DNA of 64,000 nucleotides from Archegozetes longisetosus (GCA_018873245.2 JAEMBT020000008.1:9837172-9901171); one strand, 5' to 3'. Counted from the stretch's first letter, positions 10,870 to 23,721 are shown. Program-made: numbers and translations. The notes: a model not told the origin generated them from the sequence alone.

Positions 10870-12172
10870 GTATATAAATGCATTTATAAATGTATGAACT
10901 AATTTATTTCCTATGTAAGAATCAATTTGTAAATAATTTAATACTTTACCAAAATCTCTTTAAGTATAGACATAATGAATTAAATCAAACAAATTTCTTT
11001 CTGTTATTTAATTTATTTCTTATAAATGTATTATATTTGACTCCATGTAAACGAATTAAGTGTCAAATGTGTATGCAATATAATATTTATGTAAACTATA
11101 GATCAATTATCGAATTCATTGCAACGTCAAAAGTGAAAAATTATCATTAAAGTACCAGTTAGTAATTGTTGTTTCCAAGAGTTGTGACTCTCAATTCTCG
11201 GACTGTAACACTCGATCTAGCCTCGAATTTCGACTAACTTGATGATCACCAGTATTAGTACTAAACAAAATTTATTGACATTCGAAAAAGATTAAATACT
11301 TAAACTTATATGTACACTCGTATATAAACCTGGTTTAGGTCTAAAACCATGTCTAAGATGCTAAACTCATCTCAAAACTTATACACACTCGAAATTTAAA
11401 CCTATTTTTAGATATAGGACTATCAATGATTCGTCAGAGATTTCTTAACATGAAAATAAACTTTTCTCATAATATAAGAGTGCACACTATATCGTAGAAT
11501 AAACATGAAAAATTCACCTAATAATACTTTCAATCAAAATAAACATTTAATGAATAACATTTTATATGTTTAACAAATAGATCATTTTTCTTTTGATCAA
11601 TCAATAAATATTAATTCATCGAAAAAAGTTAAGTGTTTGTATATCGAAGATAAATACTAATGCAAATCTAATAATAATCGCGAAATTATTTCTATTATGT
11701 AAAACTTCGATAGTTTGTCATTAACTTTGTATTACGCGCTCAAATTAATTTAATTAAAATGATTCCTTCATGAATAAAAATATCTCTAAAAGCTAAGACC
11801 TATCGTTCATGATCCTATCCTTCAAATTGAGTTTATATACGGGCGCGCATAAGGGTCATAATGTTGATATCATTGAAACTTTAAAATTGATTTACTGAAC
11901 TTGAATGGGTTTTATATTTTTACTCATAAAACTCGAATGAGATTGATTCTAATGGCTAAACAAGATTATTGATTGTAATATCGATTGCTTCTAATAAAAA
12001 ACTCAATAATCGATTCACTCCAATTCCAGAATGAAAGATGGTTGTACGAAGTTTGGCGAGTCCTCATGTTTTCTTAAAAAATACCTCAAATTTTTCAGCT
12101 TTCCAATACCAACTTGCAACGCTTGTGTCATACTGTATTTCACTATTTATCTATTCTCTAGACGAAAGTATT
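10870..12172. other. Intergenic, nothing recognised
   Basis: A+T-rich sequence with only short open frames that show no recognisable protein motifs. No repeat boundaries were seen. Confidence 0.4.
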
Positions 12173-12701
12173 AGGTCGAACCAAAAGTTCCCGCCAACCC
12201 TTTTTATTCCTTGTTTATAAGGATGTTTCTCAAGATTCTTATTGAATAATATTCACTTATGTATTTACTACGTAATATTGAAGTTTCACATAGTTATCAT
12301 TATTATTTTGATTTTAATGTTGGGAAATGTTTTTTGACAAAACTTCCTGAAAGTGTAACATGGCAAGATTAGAAGTGAAAAATAAGGGCATTATATATTA
12401 TCGGGGGATACGCCAAGTAAAACCGCAAATCAACCTTGGACACAATAGCTTGCATAAAAGTCTAAAATAAAAAAAACACTTTTTCTAAAGGACTTTTGAA
12501 GGAAACTCATATGCTACATATCGGGGTGATTAACAAGAATCAAGAATTTTTTGGTATTATTTTGTTGCCTGATCCCTGGTAAACGATCTTAATTATAAGT
12601 GGATAACATGTTCATCTGATGATAAAAACCAACTTTTAGTATCTTTTACTGTTTTTGAAATATTTGAAAAATAAAGTTGGCAAAGACTTTTAGTTCGACC
12701 T
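12173..12701. mobile_element. Internally deleted mariner-like element
   Basis: The ends are matching inverted repeats: AGGTCGAACCAAAAGTTCCC at the left and AGGTCGAACTAAAAGTCTTT as the complement of the right. This end pattern (AGGT.GAAC.AAAAGT) is characteristic of mariner elements. The 529-base interior encodes no recognisable transposase, so it is a deletion derivative or mariner MITE. A clean TA duplication is not visible at both sides. Confidence 0.65.
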
Positions 12702-12905
12702 GATATTTTAATCAGACTTCAATCACTGTTCTTTATTATAACAATTATTCTTAATACATTTTCAAATTATTTTAAATATTTAATTAAGTGTGAATGTTAC
12801 TATTACGAAATTGGACACACAATTACAGGTAGATCTTAACTAGAGATAACATTTTCATTTTAGTCAGAACTGATTATTAGCTAAATATTTACTGATTTTA
12901 TTTAC

Positions 12906-14629
12906 TTATATGAATAAGTAATTCCACTCTAATATAAGTTTCTGTTTAGTATAATTATATAATAAAACACATTCAATTATTAACATCAATAGTGAACATA
13001 AATATCCAAAAATTAAAAAATAGAGCATAAATTTAAAACTGAATAAACTGAATGGATTATAATTGTTAGCTTTTGCGTTAGATCTATAAACACAGTTCTC
13101 AACTTCACTATTATTAGAAGTCTTTGTCTCCCATGTTATGCCTACATTCCACGCATTCAATAATCCATATTTTACTGTATTCGAAATACTATTAACAGAA
13201 TGAACAATGAACTCTTTGCGATAAAAGTAAAAAATTCTTACATATAATCTATTCCGTCCCTCAAACTTTTATCTAAGTTCTTTTTGAATCCAAGAGCTAC
13301 AGGAATATCAAGAAAACTATCGGGCGATATGTGAATATTCAAACGCGTATTAGATTTGCATAAATACCGTTTAACCTGTTCTGCTTCACTTTTTAGCTCA
13401 AGTAATGCCACTTTTCCACTACTAATCAATGGTAATAATCCTAGGTACTCATTGTATGAGTTGTTTAAAGAATACTCCTTATTACCGGCGATTCTTTTCC
13501 ATATTTTCTTATTCTCTTCGAGTTCACTATCCTTATAAAATGATAAACAAATTTCTTCTAACAAAAAATTCATTCAACACAAATATTTCTCATTTCACAA
13601 AATTTTTTCGAGAAATGAATAAATAAGGACTCACTCTGAAAAATGTTTCGATAGAAGTTCCGGAATATATGATTGGAACTATGTGTTCATTATTCGATAA
13701 TTGGCTTAAAGTATCGATTCTCTCGATATCAGATCCAATTATTAATTCGACTCCAATATGAGAATTAATGTAAATACAAATTATCACATACCATAAATTG
13801 AAAAATAATGTTAATATTGTAGGTATATTCACAAATGAACTTTTTATGTTAGCTAAAAATCGAAAGATTTTGTTAGATGGCAGTTGAAAATTCATACAAG
13901 TATATACTTTGGTTGAATAAAATTCTGATCAAATTCCAAATATCTAAAGATCGGTTGTATTTCTTATTCGAAATGTGTTTATCATTGAGTTTTAAATAAA
14001 CTCTATTAAAAATAAATATAAATATCATCATAATTATAATTAATATCCAAATCGACTTCTCAACATTCATTAAATAATCAGTTATTTTGTTATTTCTCTC
14101 TTCTTTAATGTTAGTTATTATAGTATAAGGAGCTGTCGTCAGTATTTCTGAATAAGATATAACAAGAGATCTTTCATAAGTCACATCGAGTGGAGTTAGT
14201 GATATATCACATTCCTGTTAATTGAATCAGAATAACAATTCATCTAATTTACATTAAAATAAATAAAAGTGAAATTTTACATTTCTGGCTAACATTCCTA
14301 CAATTCCCGTCCAATTATTTCCATTTTTAGACCCATATTCGTGGCCATCTGACGGTTCGACTAATTTATAGCTTCAAACCAATCAATAATTAATTATAAA
14401 ACACTTGAATCGTTACAATTTACCTGATATTCAAATATTTAGTTATTAATTGTAAAAATTCTCTCATGATACCAGTCATAACTAGCTCACCATCGATCAT
14501 TTTTTTCATTTCTGTTGCTAAATTTGACTGAAAAATCTTTATTCGTTACCTATAATGCTACGAAAGTTTTTCGATGACACTTATAAAACTTACAGATGTC
14601 GCCCCTATTCTTAAATACATTTCAGTCAT
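12906..14629 (-). CDS. Ionotropic receptor (IR) family protein, copy B, possibly frame-disrupted
   Basis: This is the tandem paralogue of the IR gene at 6.5-8.2 kb. Exons: 14629-14594, 14527-14424, 14371-14281, 14214-13908, 13852-13635, 13557-13242, 13188-12906. The same landmarks are present: VEPSDGHEYG, WTGIVGML, PLDVTYERS, M1, M3 with YVIICIY, IETFF, SPDSFLDIP and a final membrane helix. The sixth intron has a normal GT donor (GTAAGA) where copy A has GC. The sixth exon carries two extra bases next to its acceptor relative to copy A, so no strong splice pair keeps the frame. Either a weak donor (A|GTCC) is used or this copy is a young pseudogene. M1-M3 exons are nearly identical to copy A, while S2 and the C-terminus are clearly diverged. 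Confidence 0.72.
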
Positions 14630-14639
14630 AATAAAATAT

Positions 14640-15010
14640 TCCTGTATTGAAGATTTCAAGAAATATTACATAGTTTAAATATAGAGATTATATAGCATTA
14701 ATTGGTTATTGTTAATTTTACCTTTAAAATACAAATATAATATCTTTAATGCAAGCTAAAGCAAAATAACGTTTTTTTGGTGTTTAAGGATTCTATTTAT
14801 AATCGATAAAGCTATTCATCTTACATACCTACATGTTTCTTATAAGAGATGAGAACAGATTCGAACCTTTAAATGAATTCAATTCATACTATTTAACTAC
14901 AATTAAGGTATGCCTTATCATAAATAATTTTAAATAAATAGACTAGAACATACATACATATCTTCCGGATTTTTCTTTTCCTTAACTATATATACGTTAT
15001 ACATGCACAA
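14640..15010. other. Upstream region of IR copy B, nothing else recognised
   Basis: A+T-rich. It may contain an undetected 5' exon or promoter of the receptor, but neither can be shown from the sequence. Confidence 0.3.
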
Positions 15011-15437
15011 TAGGGTGATCAAATCTTGTAGTCAAACCTGAACAAAAAAATCGTAGGGGCCCCTTTGAGATTTTTCTTGAAATTTAAACCTTTATTTACA
15101 GTACTCAATGAATATAAGAAGTTACAGAATTTCAACTGTGAAAATAAATATATTTTCTCTGTGATTTTGCGGCTTGAGTAGAATGAGTTATCTTTACCAT
15201 AATTGTGAAGTTCTGAGCAAGCAACTAAAGATGTTCAGTTTCAATAGAATAAAATGCGTTGGCTTAGAACAATATACACTAAGTTGATAACAAGATAGAG
15301 CATTCATGCTACAATTGTCTATTCATTCAGCTCAAATCTAGAAGAAATGCGTCCAGATTGGGATCCACTCTGAACTCTGGACTAGTTAACCTGATACCTG
15401 GACTGTCCAGCTCAAATCTGAACGCTTGGTTATCCTA
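15011..15437. mobile_element. hAT-like MITE with degraded 8-bp target duplication
   Basis: The 427-base element starts TAGGGTGATCAA and its right end complements to TAGGATAACCAA. Flanking octamers are ATGCACAA (15003-15010) and ATGTACGA (15438-15445), matching at six of eight positions. That is what an old 8-bp target duplication would look like. No coding sequence is inside. Confidence 0.6.
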
Positions 15438-16879
15438 ATGTACGAAGACGCAAAAACAGAGAAATTTATGTGTTGGCAATTCTTTCGTAAATTTCTTCCT
15501 AAAAAATATGCATATTTTTACCTCAAAATTCATCTCTTTTGCTCATAAAATTTTATTCTATTTAAAATCTACCTCTAAGTGCCATACATCCTATAAACTC
15601 AAGATATTGCACGCCTCAAGTTTGCATCCAAAACTTGTGTGTTGTTGAACGCAGTTTTTCTTATTATAAGTCGATTTTAACTTATAAACGTCAAAAATTT
15701 CCTTTTGGCAGTCTTAAAATGACATTTATAACTCATTGTAATTAATTTTTTGGTAGAAATTAAAATTTTTCGTAAATATTCATGTCCATATTTCAAGCTC
15801 CTTTCGACCATATTTATATATATAATTTCATTTTTTGCATACATATTTTAACGGCTTTAATAATCAGAATTTTCACAGTATTTGTTCAAATGATATTGAA
15901 ATGAGGTAATAATTTAAAATTATCTAAAATATCGATTCGTTGTGCATCCATTTAAAAATTTGAACAAGTTTTATTTCAGGCTTACCTCAAAACTGAATTA
16001 AAGTCCTTCTTAAGCATTTAAACTTCCAGTTCTTTGACATAAAAATGATTCGAGACAGGTGTGTTAATTTATATATCTTTGATTGAAAAGCATTTTCAAA
16101 GATTTACATTAGCTTTTATGAATTATCACTTTGTCGTATGATTTTTGTGCTGCTATATAAACATAGATTTGATTACTTCATATGTACAGTTTCTACTATT
16201 GATTATTACTAATAGATTTAAGATTCCTAACGTTGAGATAAACTTCTCCAAAGAACAAGTTTTAGGAAAAATAGCGAAACGTTGAGTTTATTTTATAATT
16301 TTATTTACTTATAATATTTCTCAACATCGTGCCAAAATGCTTATTTATTATTAAAAGTTTTAGCCATTTTCCGAACATTTAATTTTATGAATGAATACAA
16401 CCTCTTATTAGTTGAGAAACAGTGCAGCTGACATAAAAATATAACTTTTATTCTGTAAATGTTCTGAACAAATATATCTATAGTATAATGCGAGAGAGGT
16501 ACTCTCAACTTTTTATCATATAAATAAAAAGTAATAAAGATTCTTTAAATTATATATAATCAATTATTTTGCGTATTAAAATCATTATTATGGATTAAAG
16601 ATTATTATATACTAATGCTTATTAGTTCCACTTTTACTTTTCAACCTTGAAAGACTTTTTAAGCTAGGCATAAAACTTGAAAAAATGTCGAACTTGCATT
16701 CACATATAGATACATTGTGAGCGAGTTTATTTTATAAGTATCAAACTCTAAAGAACTTGCTATAATACAGTTTTCAAGTGTGTAAAAATTTATTAATTTT
16801 TACAATTATGGAATTAATAATAGACATGAAATTTAATCTTAGACTCATTAAATTCTTTATGACTTTTCCTTGAGAATGC
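15438..16879. other. Intergenic, nothing recognised
   Basis: Long A+T-rich stretch without open frames that resemble proteins and without detected inverted repeats. Confidence 0.4.
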
Positions 16880-17100
16880 ATCATAGCACTAGTATTTTGA
16901 TCTTTAGACCCATATTTATCATTTTTCAGCCTGACCGAAATGTAACTTAAAAAATTTTGTCATCAACTCTAAACATTTTGATTTTAAAAAATTACGTTAT
17001 TTTAAATTATTGGTCATAAATTGTAAGATTTCTCACAATTCCTATCATAACTAGTTCTCCTTCTGTCGGATTTTTAAGTTTTGTAGCTTGACTTTACATA
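16880..17100 (-). pseudogene. Ionotropic receptor fragment (ligand-binding exons)
   Basis: The minus strand at 17010-17095 reads GELVMIGIVR, matching the GELVM-GIMR start of the second exon in both larger receptor copies. The stretch at about 16890-16950 resembles the KYGS segment of the next exon. The rest of the gene is missing and the exon runs into a stop, so this is a further dead copy at the upstream edge of the cluster. Confidence 0.65.
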
Positions 17101-18495
17101 AAAATGTTTCCTATAATTAGACCCGTTCATCGGGCTCAGGTCGGATTGAACGAGTCGGCCCGAAAGGGGGTTTCCAACAGACTATGGAATTCCTGCCTAT
17201 TTCAAGCACCGTCACACCCCAGCAACATATATATCATTGGAAAGGTCTTGAAGAGTAGATAAACTTTGTCTATAGACTCAACTTGACAGCTCGTGTCCTA
17301 AGGCCGCTAGAGAGCGAAAACTGTATACCCAGCCCTGTCGATTGACACCTGTTTTGGCCTATAACGCGGTAGACCATTTTTGGCATCCTCCTTTTGCGAT
17401 TTAAAAGTAGATCTAAATTTTATACAGAGATGAACATCTGTTTAGTCACCCCTTTTTTGCTACACATTTCGTTTTTAACCCCTTTCCAGACTTCATGACG
17501 ACTATCAGTGGAAAAAGTAGCCTAAGTGTATTCTTTCAGCCTAAAAACTGTTTCAGGCTTAGTCCTAGGCTTGATTTTTAACCTACAATGATGGTCTTTT
17601 ATATAGTGTGATGACTTCGACTCAAACCAATGAGTCGACATTGACCCAAAGTCACCCAATACTAACTCGCACTCAGTGAATGATTGACAATGAGTTGTCA
17701 AGCCCATATTACAATATAAGAGGATAATACATTTGAAAAAAGGACACATTGGCTAGTGTTCAATCGAAGCAATACTAACTCCAGAGGCTATCCATTGCTT
17801 GATTAAAGTTTAGTTATTCGTTCTTATGTGTTGACTTAGTTTGAGAACTATAAGCCGTCTACATTTTGTTAAATATTTATAATTGAGATAATAAAATGTT
17901 CTAAAATTGTTATAATAATCGCCAGTGTGGGGTTTGGATCTGCTGAACGTCGACAGAGCAGCTCTTATTTAAACGATCGGAATATAAACGTCGTTCATAT
18001 CGTATCAATGGTAAAATTAGTGCATTTTTCTTATTGAAGTACATAAAGTGAGTCTCCAAACTAACAACGCTGAAATGTATTTGAAGAGTTGTTTTCAAAT
18101 GCACTATAGTCTTAGGTGAGTAGGCATACAATCCTCAATAATAAAGTGAATGAATCTTGTTTATAAAAGAAACTTTAAGAGTACAGTTACTTCAATAAGA
18201 CACTGAAAGTTTTAAAATATATACTTTCACGTATAGCTCGTGAAGGCTTTTATCTTAGTAAACTTTAAAACTTGATCTATTAGACCAATTTTCATCAATC
18301 ATTTTTAAACTTTATTAATTGATTCAATTTAATGTACACTCGACTAATGAGATGTATTCTACAGGAAAAGCTGCATTACTTTCAACTCTCAATTTCTAAT
18401 CGAAGTGACTGTAAGAGTTATTGAGCTATTTATGGTAAAAATGAGAGACATCTTAATTACCAGGTGATACACCTAGAATAATATTATGTAAGAAC
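17101..18495. other. Intergenic with a GC-richer repeat relic
   Basis: About 17120-17480 is less A+T-rich and contains ATATATCATTGGAAAGG, a word shared with the tandem repeat at 42.2 kb, so it is probably an old transposable-element piece. No protein could be recognised in it or in the rest of the interval. Confidence 0.35.
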
Positions 18496-18687
18496 TAGAG
18501 CTGTGATTTTTCAGTGAAAACCGTTCTTTTTCTTCAATTGTTATCTTCGGTAATAATCAAAAATTGTTTAATTTATGTATTTTAAATTATTTAAAATCTA
18601 AAAGACATAAATCGAACGAGTTTTGACGATTACAGAAGATAAAAATTGAAGCAAAAGAACAGTTTTCACCGAAAAATCACAACTCTA
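18496..18687. repeat. Short palindromic MITE (192 bp)
   Basis: The two ends are reverse complements over about 62 bases: TAGAGCTGTGATTTTTCAGT at the left and the complement of AAAATCACAACTCTA at the right. A small A+T-rich spacer separates them. Flanks are A+T-rich, so a TA target duplication is possible but cannot be proven. It has no coding capacity. Confidence 0.65.
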
Positions 18688-20229
18688 ATAATAATATTGC
18701 TCAATGAAATGCATGTTTCGCATAATATGTTTGTGAAAGGTTTTTCCTATGTTTTAAAGTCACAATCAACAAGATTATTCATCAAGTTAATGCATGGTAA
18801 TAATACTTTATTGAGTAATATTCAAAAAAAATTTATTATGTGTAAAATTGATTCACTTAAGAAAATCATAAAAAAGACAATCGAATATGTTATACATTCA
18901 AAAACTAAATAATCCTTGATAGCAACCATCATAAGTAATGCATCTTCATTGAATGCTTTCGAACAGTGAAGATTATGTTAAATTATATTGAAGATAATTT
19001 TTAAAAAAACAGAACATTCAATATAGTTATCAAGATAAATTATAAATCAAATTTGATAAAGAATTGATGCGCGTCAGAGGGAAGTTGGTATAACAACTGC
19101 CTCTACTTGTTGCCATCAAGTATTATTAAGTCTTAAGCTGTATAAAATATAAGTCAATCTTGAGACAAGATGAGCCCCACTCTGAGAGTATTGGAGAGAA
19201 TTTTATTCCATACTGAATTGTAAACAAATAAGCTGTGGCCAAGATTTAGAATATGCAAAGACTTCTTTCAAATAATATTTATATTTATATCAATATTATA
19301 ATAATTCTAAAGACAAGTGAGAATTTAGACAAAGACGAAAAGTTGATTAAAATTTTCTTCACTTCTAGAAACGATCAAAATCTGAGAAAACATTTTAGCT
19401 GACTCTGAAATCTATATCCTATCGAAAGAAGTCTCTGATTTGTTTTAGAATTTGAATAGAAATAAATTATTGATTTATGAATGAAATAATTTTAATTAAA
19501 AATATATTAGGCTTTAGTTCTGAATGTGAAACTGTATTGTTACAATTTACGCTCTTCAATAATGCTTTATAAGTCCAAGGTGGTAGTTTGCCTTTGTCAG
19601 TATTACCAGTATTACTAACAAAAATTAAATTTGAGCATGGTTTACGACAATACTGATTCGCATTCAGAACTAAAACCAAATATTTTATAAGCTATATGCA
19701 TGTTTTTTAGGATTTTTTGATAGAGAAGTCAATGCTTTTGAAGCCTATTGCGTATTCAAATAAAACAAAACAGAGAAAACTGCTAAGAAATAGTTTCTTG
19801 ATAATGTATTCATTTTATTGTCAACAGATAAACTGAATCCAAACGCTCAGAAATAATCCTTAAAGAACGAAACAATGACTGTTAATTCAATCTAATTTTT
19901 CTGTATTAAAAAAATAATTTCATTCTTTAAAAATAAAATTAGTAAAATTTATTGATGAATAACTCGTTTAAACATAATAAAGCTTAGTTGTTCAGAAATT
20001 AATTTGACAAGTAAACACTTATATTACCTAAAACTAATTAATCAGTTTTTTATGCTATTCTTACTTTTCTTTAGAGAATATATAAACGTATACATATTTA
20101 CATACATGTACTGATATTTCTCTGAATATTATTTCATTAAACTCGATATTTTATTCTTAATATCAATCATTTGATAATAAATTTTTATTATCCCTCAAAA
20201 CATCAAAATTTTCCTATTGATAGACAGCT
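18688..20229. other. Intergenic, nothing recognised
   Basis: A+T-rich sequence downstream of the cysteine-string gene, which ends at 20230 on the minus strand. A polyadenylation region for that gene should lie here but was not assigned. Confidence 0.35.
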
Positions 20230-21138
20230 TTATTTTGAGGATATATTTCCAATAGAAATCGCATTACTCAGCGGATTGGTCGCACAGCCAGTTGTATTGT
20301 GAGCCGGACATACAGTCAACGGGTTTGTCGGGCAACTGATCAGCGGGTTTGTCGGATGAACAGTCACCGGGTTCAGTGGACAGCCAGTCGTTTGATGTGT
20401 TGGACAGAGAATCGACGGATCCATTGGACAACCGGTCATTGGATTAACCGGTACACCATTGATAAGTTTCAACGGAACCCCGTTATCCAACAAAACATAC
20501 TCAGTTTTATTACCGCTCCCAAGAACTCTAGCAATCGATGACCCTAACCAAGTGTTTGCCAAATTTGTTAGTTTAGAGCAATCGAGACAGCAGTTAAGAC
20601 AACAATTCTCGCAAACGTCTTCGCAACAGTCTTCGCAGCAATTGATGCACTCTCTATGTTCATTAGTAGCAAAAGTTGGAGCGTAATAAGTTACCTCATG
20701 GTTGACTACTTGTGGCGACCCATCAGCAGCACCTTGTCCATTGCGAATGTTAAGAAGACTTTGCGGCTGTGAGAATACAGCCGGTTCCACAAGACCGGCA
20801 GCTGCGGCATGTGTTGCGACTCCTGGAACTTGTCCCGAAACTGGGTTCAACGGGATGGCAGTGCCCGGAATAAAGAGTTGCTCCTCTGGCGCTACTTCTG
20901 TTCCCCATGGATCTGATCCTGCGATACCAGCTCTTCGTAAAGATGCGGACTTAACTTGACTTTTAATGTAGTCTTTCAGTTGTTGAACTTGTGCTTGGAT
21001 TGGAAGCGCTGGATAAAGTGTTGAATATTGAGGCGGAGGGTTTAATGGAATACAGCCATTGGTCAATTCTGGTGGCGGAGCTGTTGGCACACAGTTATGA
21101 GGCTGAGGTTGAGGTTGTCCATTTCCATTGTTGTTCAT
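20230..21138 (-). CDS. Cysteine-string, Pro-rich protein of unknown function
   Basis: A single open exon of 302 residues starting at the first in-frame ATG (MNNNGNGQPQPQP). It falls into four zones. The N-terminal third is rich in Gln and Pro, with PTAPPPEL and a PPPQYSTLYP motif. A middle region rich in Ala, Gly and Pro follows. Then comes a dense cysteine string in which CC pairs alternate with acidic residues (ECINCCEDCCEDVCENCC). The tail repeats short units of the type TGCPxNPxT and CPTNPL. There is no signal peptide or long membrane segment. The gene is visibly richer in G+C than its surroundings. The cysteine string could bind metal or be lipid-modified; both are guesses. Upstream exons are possible. 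Confidence 0.65.
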   Translation of the reverse strand: MNNNGNGQPQPQPHNCVPTAPPPELTNGCIPLNPPPQYSTLYPALPIQAQVQQLKDYIKSQVKSASLRRAGIAGSDPWGTEVAPEEQLFIPGTAIPLNPVSGQVPGVATHAAAAGLVEPAVFSQPQSLLNIRNGQGAADGSPQVVNHEVTYYAPTFATNEHRECINCCEDCCEDVCENCCLNCCLDCSKLTNLANTWLGSSIARVLGSGNKTEYVLLDNGVPLKLINGVPVNPMTGCPMDPSILCPTHQTTGCPLNPVTVHPTNPLISCPTNPLTVCPAHNTTGCATNPLSNAISIGNISSK

Positions 21139-21189
21139 TCTTATTAGAATCACAAGACTTTTCGTAAGAAATCCTTCTAACTTTTCCAA

Positions 21190-23721
21190 CTGTTGGACTT
21201 TTGTTGTATCCTGTCTTTATATTCAACTCTTATCTTAAAGATATGGACTTATAAAACGAGTACTAGCTTTCTAAGTATTTTTGTCACAAGAAGAGTTCTG
21301 GAGGATTATCTGTTAAATCATATCTTAACAAAATATATCTATTACGTTATAAGAGAATGAGTGAAGAAATCGTAAAAAACAGACACACATTAGTTACAGT
21401 TTAGATAAATTTTTAAATAATTCTCGATTACTAACAAATACCACACATGTCAGCAATCATGATAGCTTGATTGACATCATTGTTATGATATAACCAATTA
21501 ATTGTTAAGAATAAATTATTTTTTCTATTAATAGTTGATAACCATTTACGTAATTGAGGAATGTGTTGAGTTTCTCACGTTGCCTATTATTGACTGTAGT
21601 TAGAGCCCTGAGTTCACAAGCTTTATCTAATTTTTTTGTTAAAGGATATTTAGAGGTTGCTATCAAGAGAGCCCTTTTTTAATCCAATAAAAATTAAACG
21701 ATTGTGCAATTTCTCGAAGATAATTATTTGCATTTAAAAACTTTATAAACATAAGAAACTGTAAATTGTTTTGGAGTTTTGGGTTTTTCAACATATGATG
21801 CATTGGATTCAGTAACGACTTATGTGGAGATATATGGTTTTTCGGATTATTGCACAGAATCAATGTTTAGGTCTTAATTTATATTCAGAAAAATTTTCAT
21901 GATATGTTCCTTTAAGGAAAATATGATTAAATCGGCAAAGAAGTTGCCTCTAATTCCTATAGAAAAGCATTACAACTAAGAGTAGTTTTGCACCTATGCG
22001 TCATATGAGTGTGTTAACTGCATATTTCAGTTATTTATGCAATACTAAGTTAAATGTGAGACAATTATTTATAAGCTTTTGAAATAAAACTTTTTTGTAT
22101 ACGTTCATTTTTTTATTTTTAAAATCTTAAAATATGTGATTTATTGAAAAATAAGTTGAAAAATATCACTAATTTTGTTATAAATAGACAAACGCCTATA
22201 GACTTGATTAATAATGAATTGATGCAAAAGTCTATAGAAAATGGAAAGAAACGTACATCACATCCAATCTTATGGCAGAAAAACATGAGAAAAATATTAA
22301 GAAATTCAGTAAATTATTGAAAGTAAATGATTTAAATGTATTTGAAAGTTGTGCTACTTTAAACGCGATTTTCTGATTTCTGCGCACAAGGCTAAAGTCG
22401 TTACTGCATACAACGCATCATATATTGCTTAATTATATTTATTTTAGACTTTTGAAAGAATTTTTGCAACTTCTAAGTGAGAGATCTCTAAATCGATTAA
22501 AAGCATTCTCACTCTTTGTCATGACTACTAATAAATTTATTTCAGAAAAACTCTCTTATAAACTTAATACAGTTAATGTTATTTTACTGTACCAGTGTCA
22601 ACTCGTGAATTTGGTATTTTACGCTTTTATTCCGCTGTAGAAAACCTCTTTTTAGTGGTAATCATCCTTTAATCCTTCGTCACAAATGTGGGGTAAAATT
22701 TTCCCAAGTCTTACTTTAAAAATCTCGCTAAAATCAACAAAATGTCGTCATTTCTTCAGAATTTAGATGTTCCTCAGCCATATATCTGACTTTGAATCAC
22801 AAAAAATCTGATTAATTTAAACTTATAACTCTTTTAAAATTTTTTTCTTGCATCATGTCTTACTGAGGACAGAAATTTGCCCCCAACATCGCCATGCTTC
22901 GTATTTACTATATGCGTCGCAGTATTGTTGTGTCGCTACTAACAATTCTAACCGCTTATGATGCTGCAGCAGATAATAACCAGAGATTAATTAATTAGCA
23001 AATTAAAACCTCGAAAACAAGGGCTAACTTTGATTTGAAGTATCAGGACTAACCTACAAAAAATATAAGGCGTGGAAAACATGGGGTAACATATTACCCA
23101 ACGATTAATTTTACGTTTTCGGAAGTTAAGTTGCTACGAAGGGTTAATGTTGAACCAATAAGAAAAAGCTCAAAGTTATGAGTATGGTTCAAAATTTATA
23201 TCATGTTTAATGAAATCTTACCAATATCCCCGAGATGTATCAGCGTCTGTCGGACTAATCATAAATTAATACAAATCTATCTGGGAGTTTTTAATTAGGT
23301 AGCAGACCAATTTGCGGAAAAAAATATTTCTAGACTTGTGCAAACTTCAATTGCAATACGAAGGCGATTGGTTTTAATAGACAAACAATATGTAGAGATA
23401 GATTCAATTATTTAAACTAAGAATTTTTATGATTAAATACCTGAAACTTTAAGTTTAAATTTCTAGCTTATGTAACAGTAAAAGTATTGAGATACCTCAG
23501 AGTTTAAGATACAAGAATCCTATCGAATAATGAACTAAGTCCTATTCTAAACTTTGATTTGATTCAAAATTTTGAGAATCAATAAATAAGTGAAGCATTT
23601 TTGAAATTTATGGATAGGAGTCGCCCGAAAAGTAATTTTCAAATATTGCCGAATCAAATACAAATATAGTCTAGTGTAGACCACATATAAGCGCAGGCAA
23701 TACAGTTTTGTCATCAAGAAT
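21190..23721. other. Intergenic, nothing recognised
   Basis: A+T-rich sequence between the cysteine-string gene and the RING-CH gene. Only short, feature-poor open frames were seen, none with recognisable motifs. Confidence 0.4.

Noticed and set aside
13356-13626. Plus-strand open frames opposite the IR copy B S2 exon
   Set aside because: They are the antisense of a well-supported coding exon and have no motifs of their own.
20299-20959. Three plus-strand open frames across the cysteine-string gene
   Set aside because: Antisense shadows of the repetitive minus-strand gene. The minus reading has the ordered zones and better composition.
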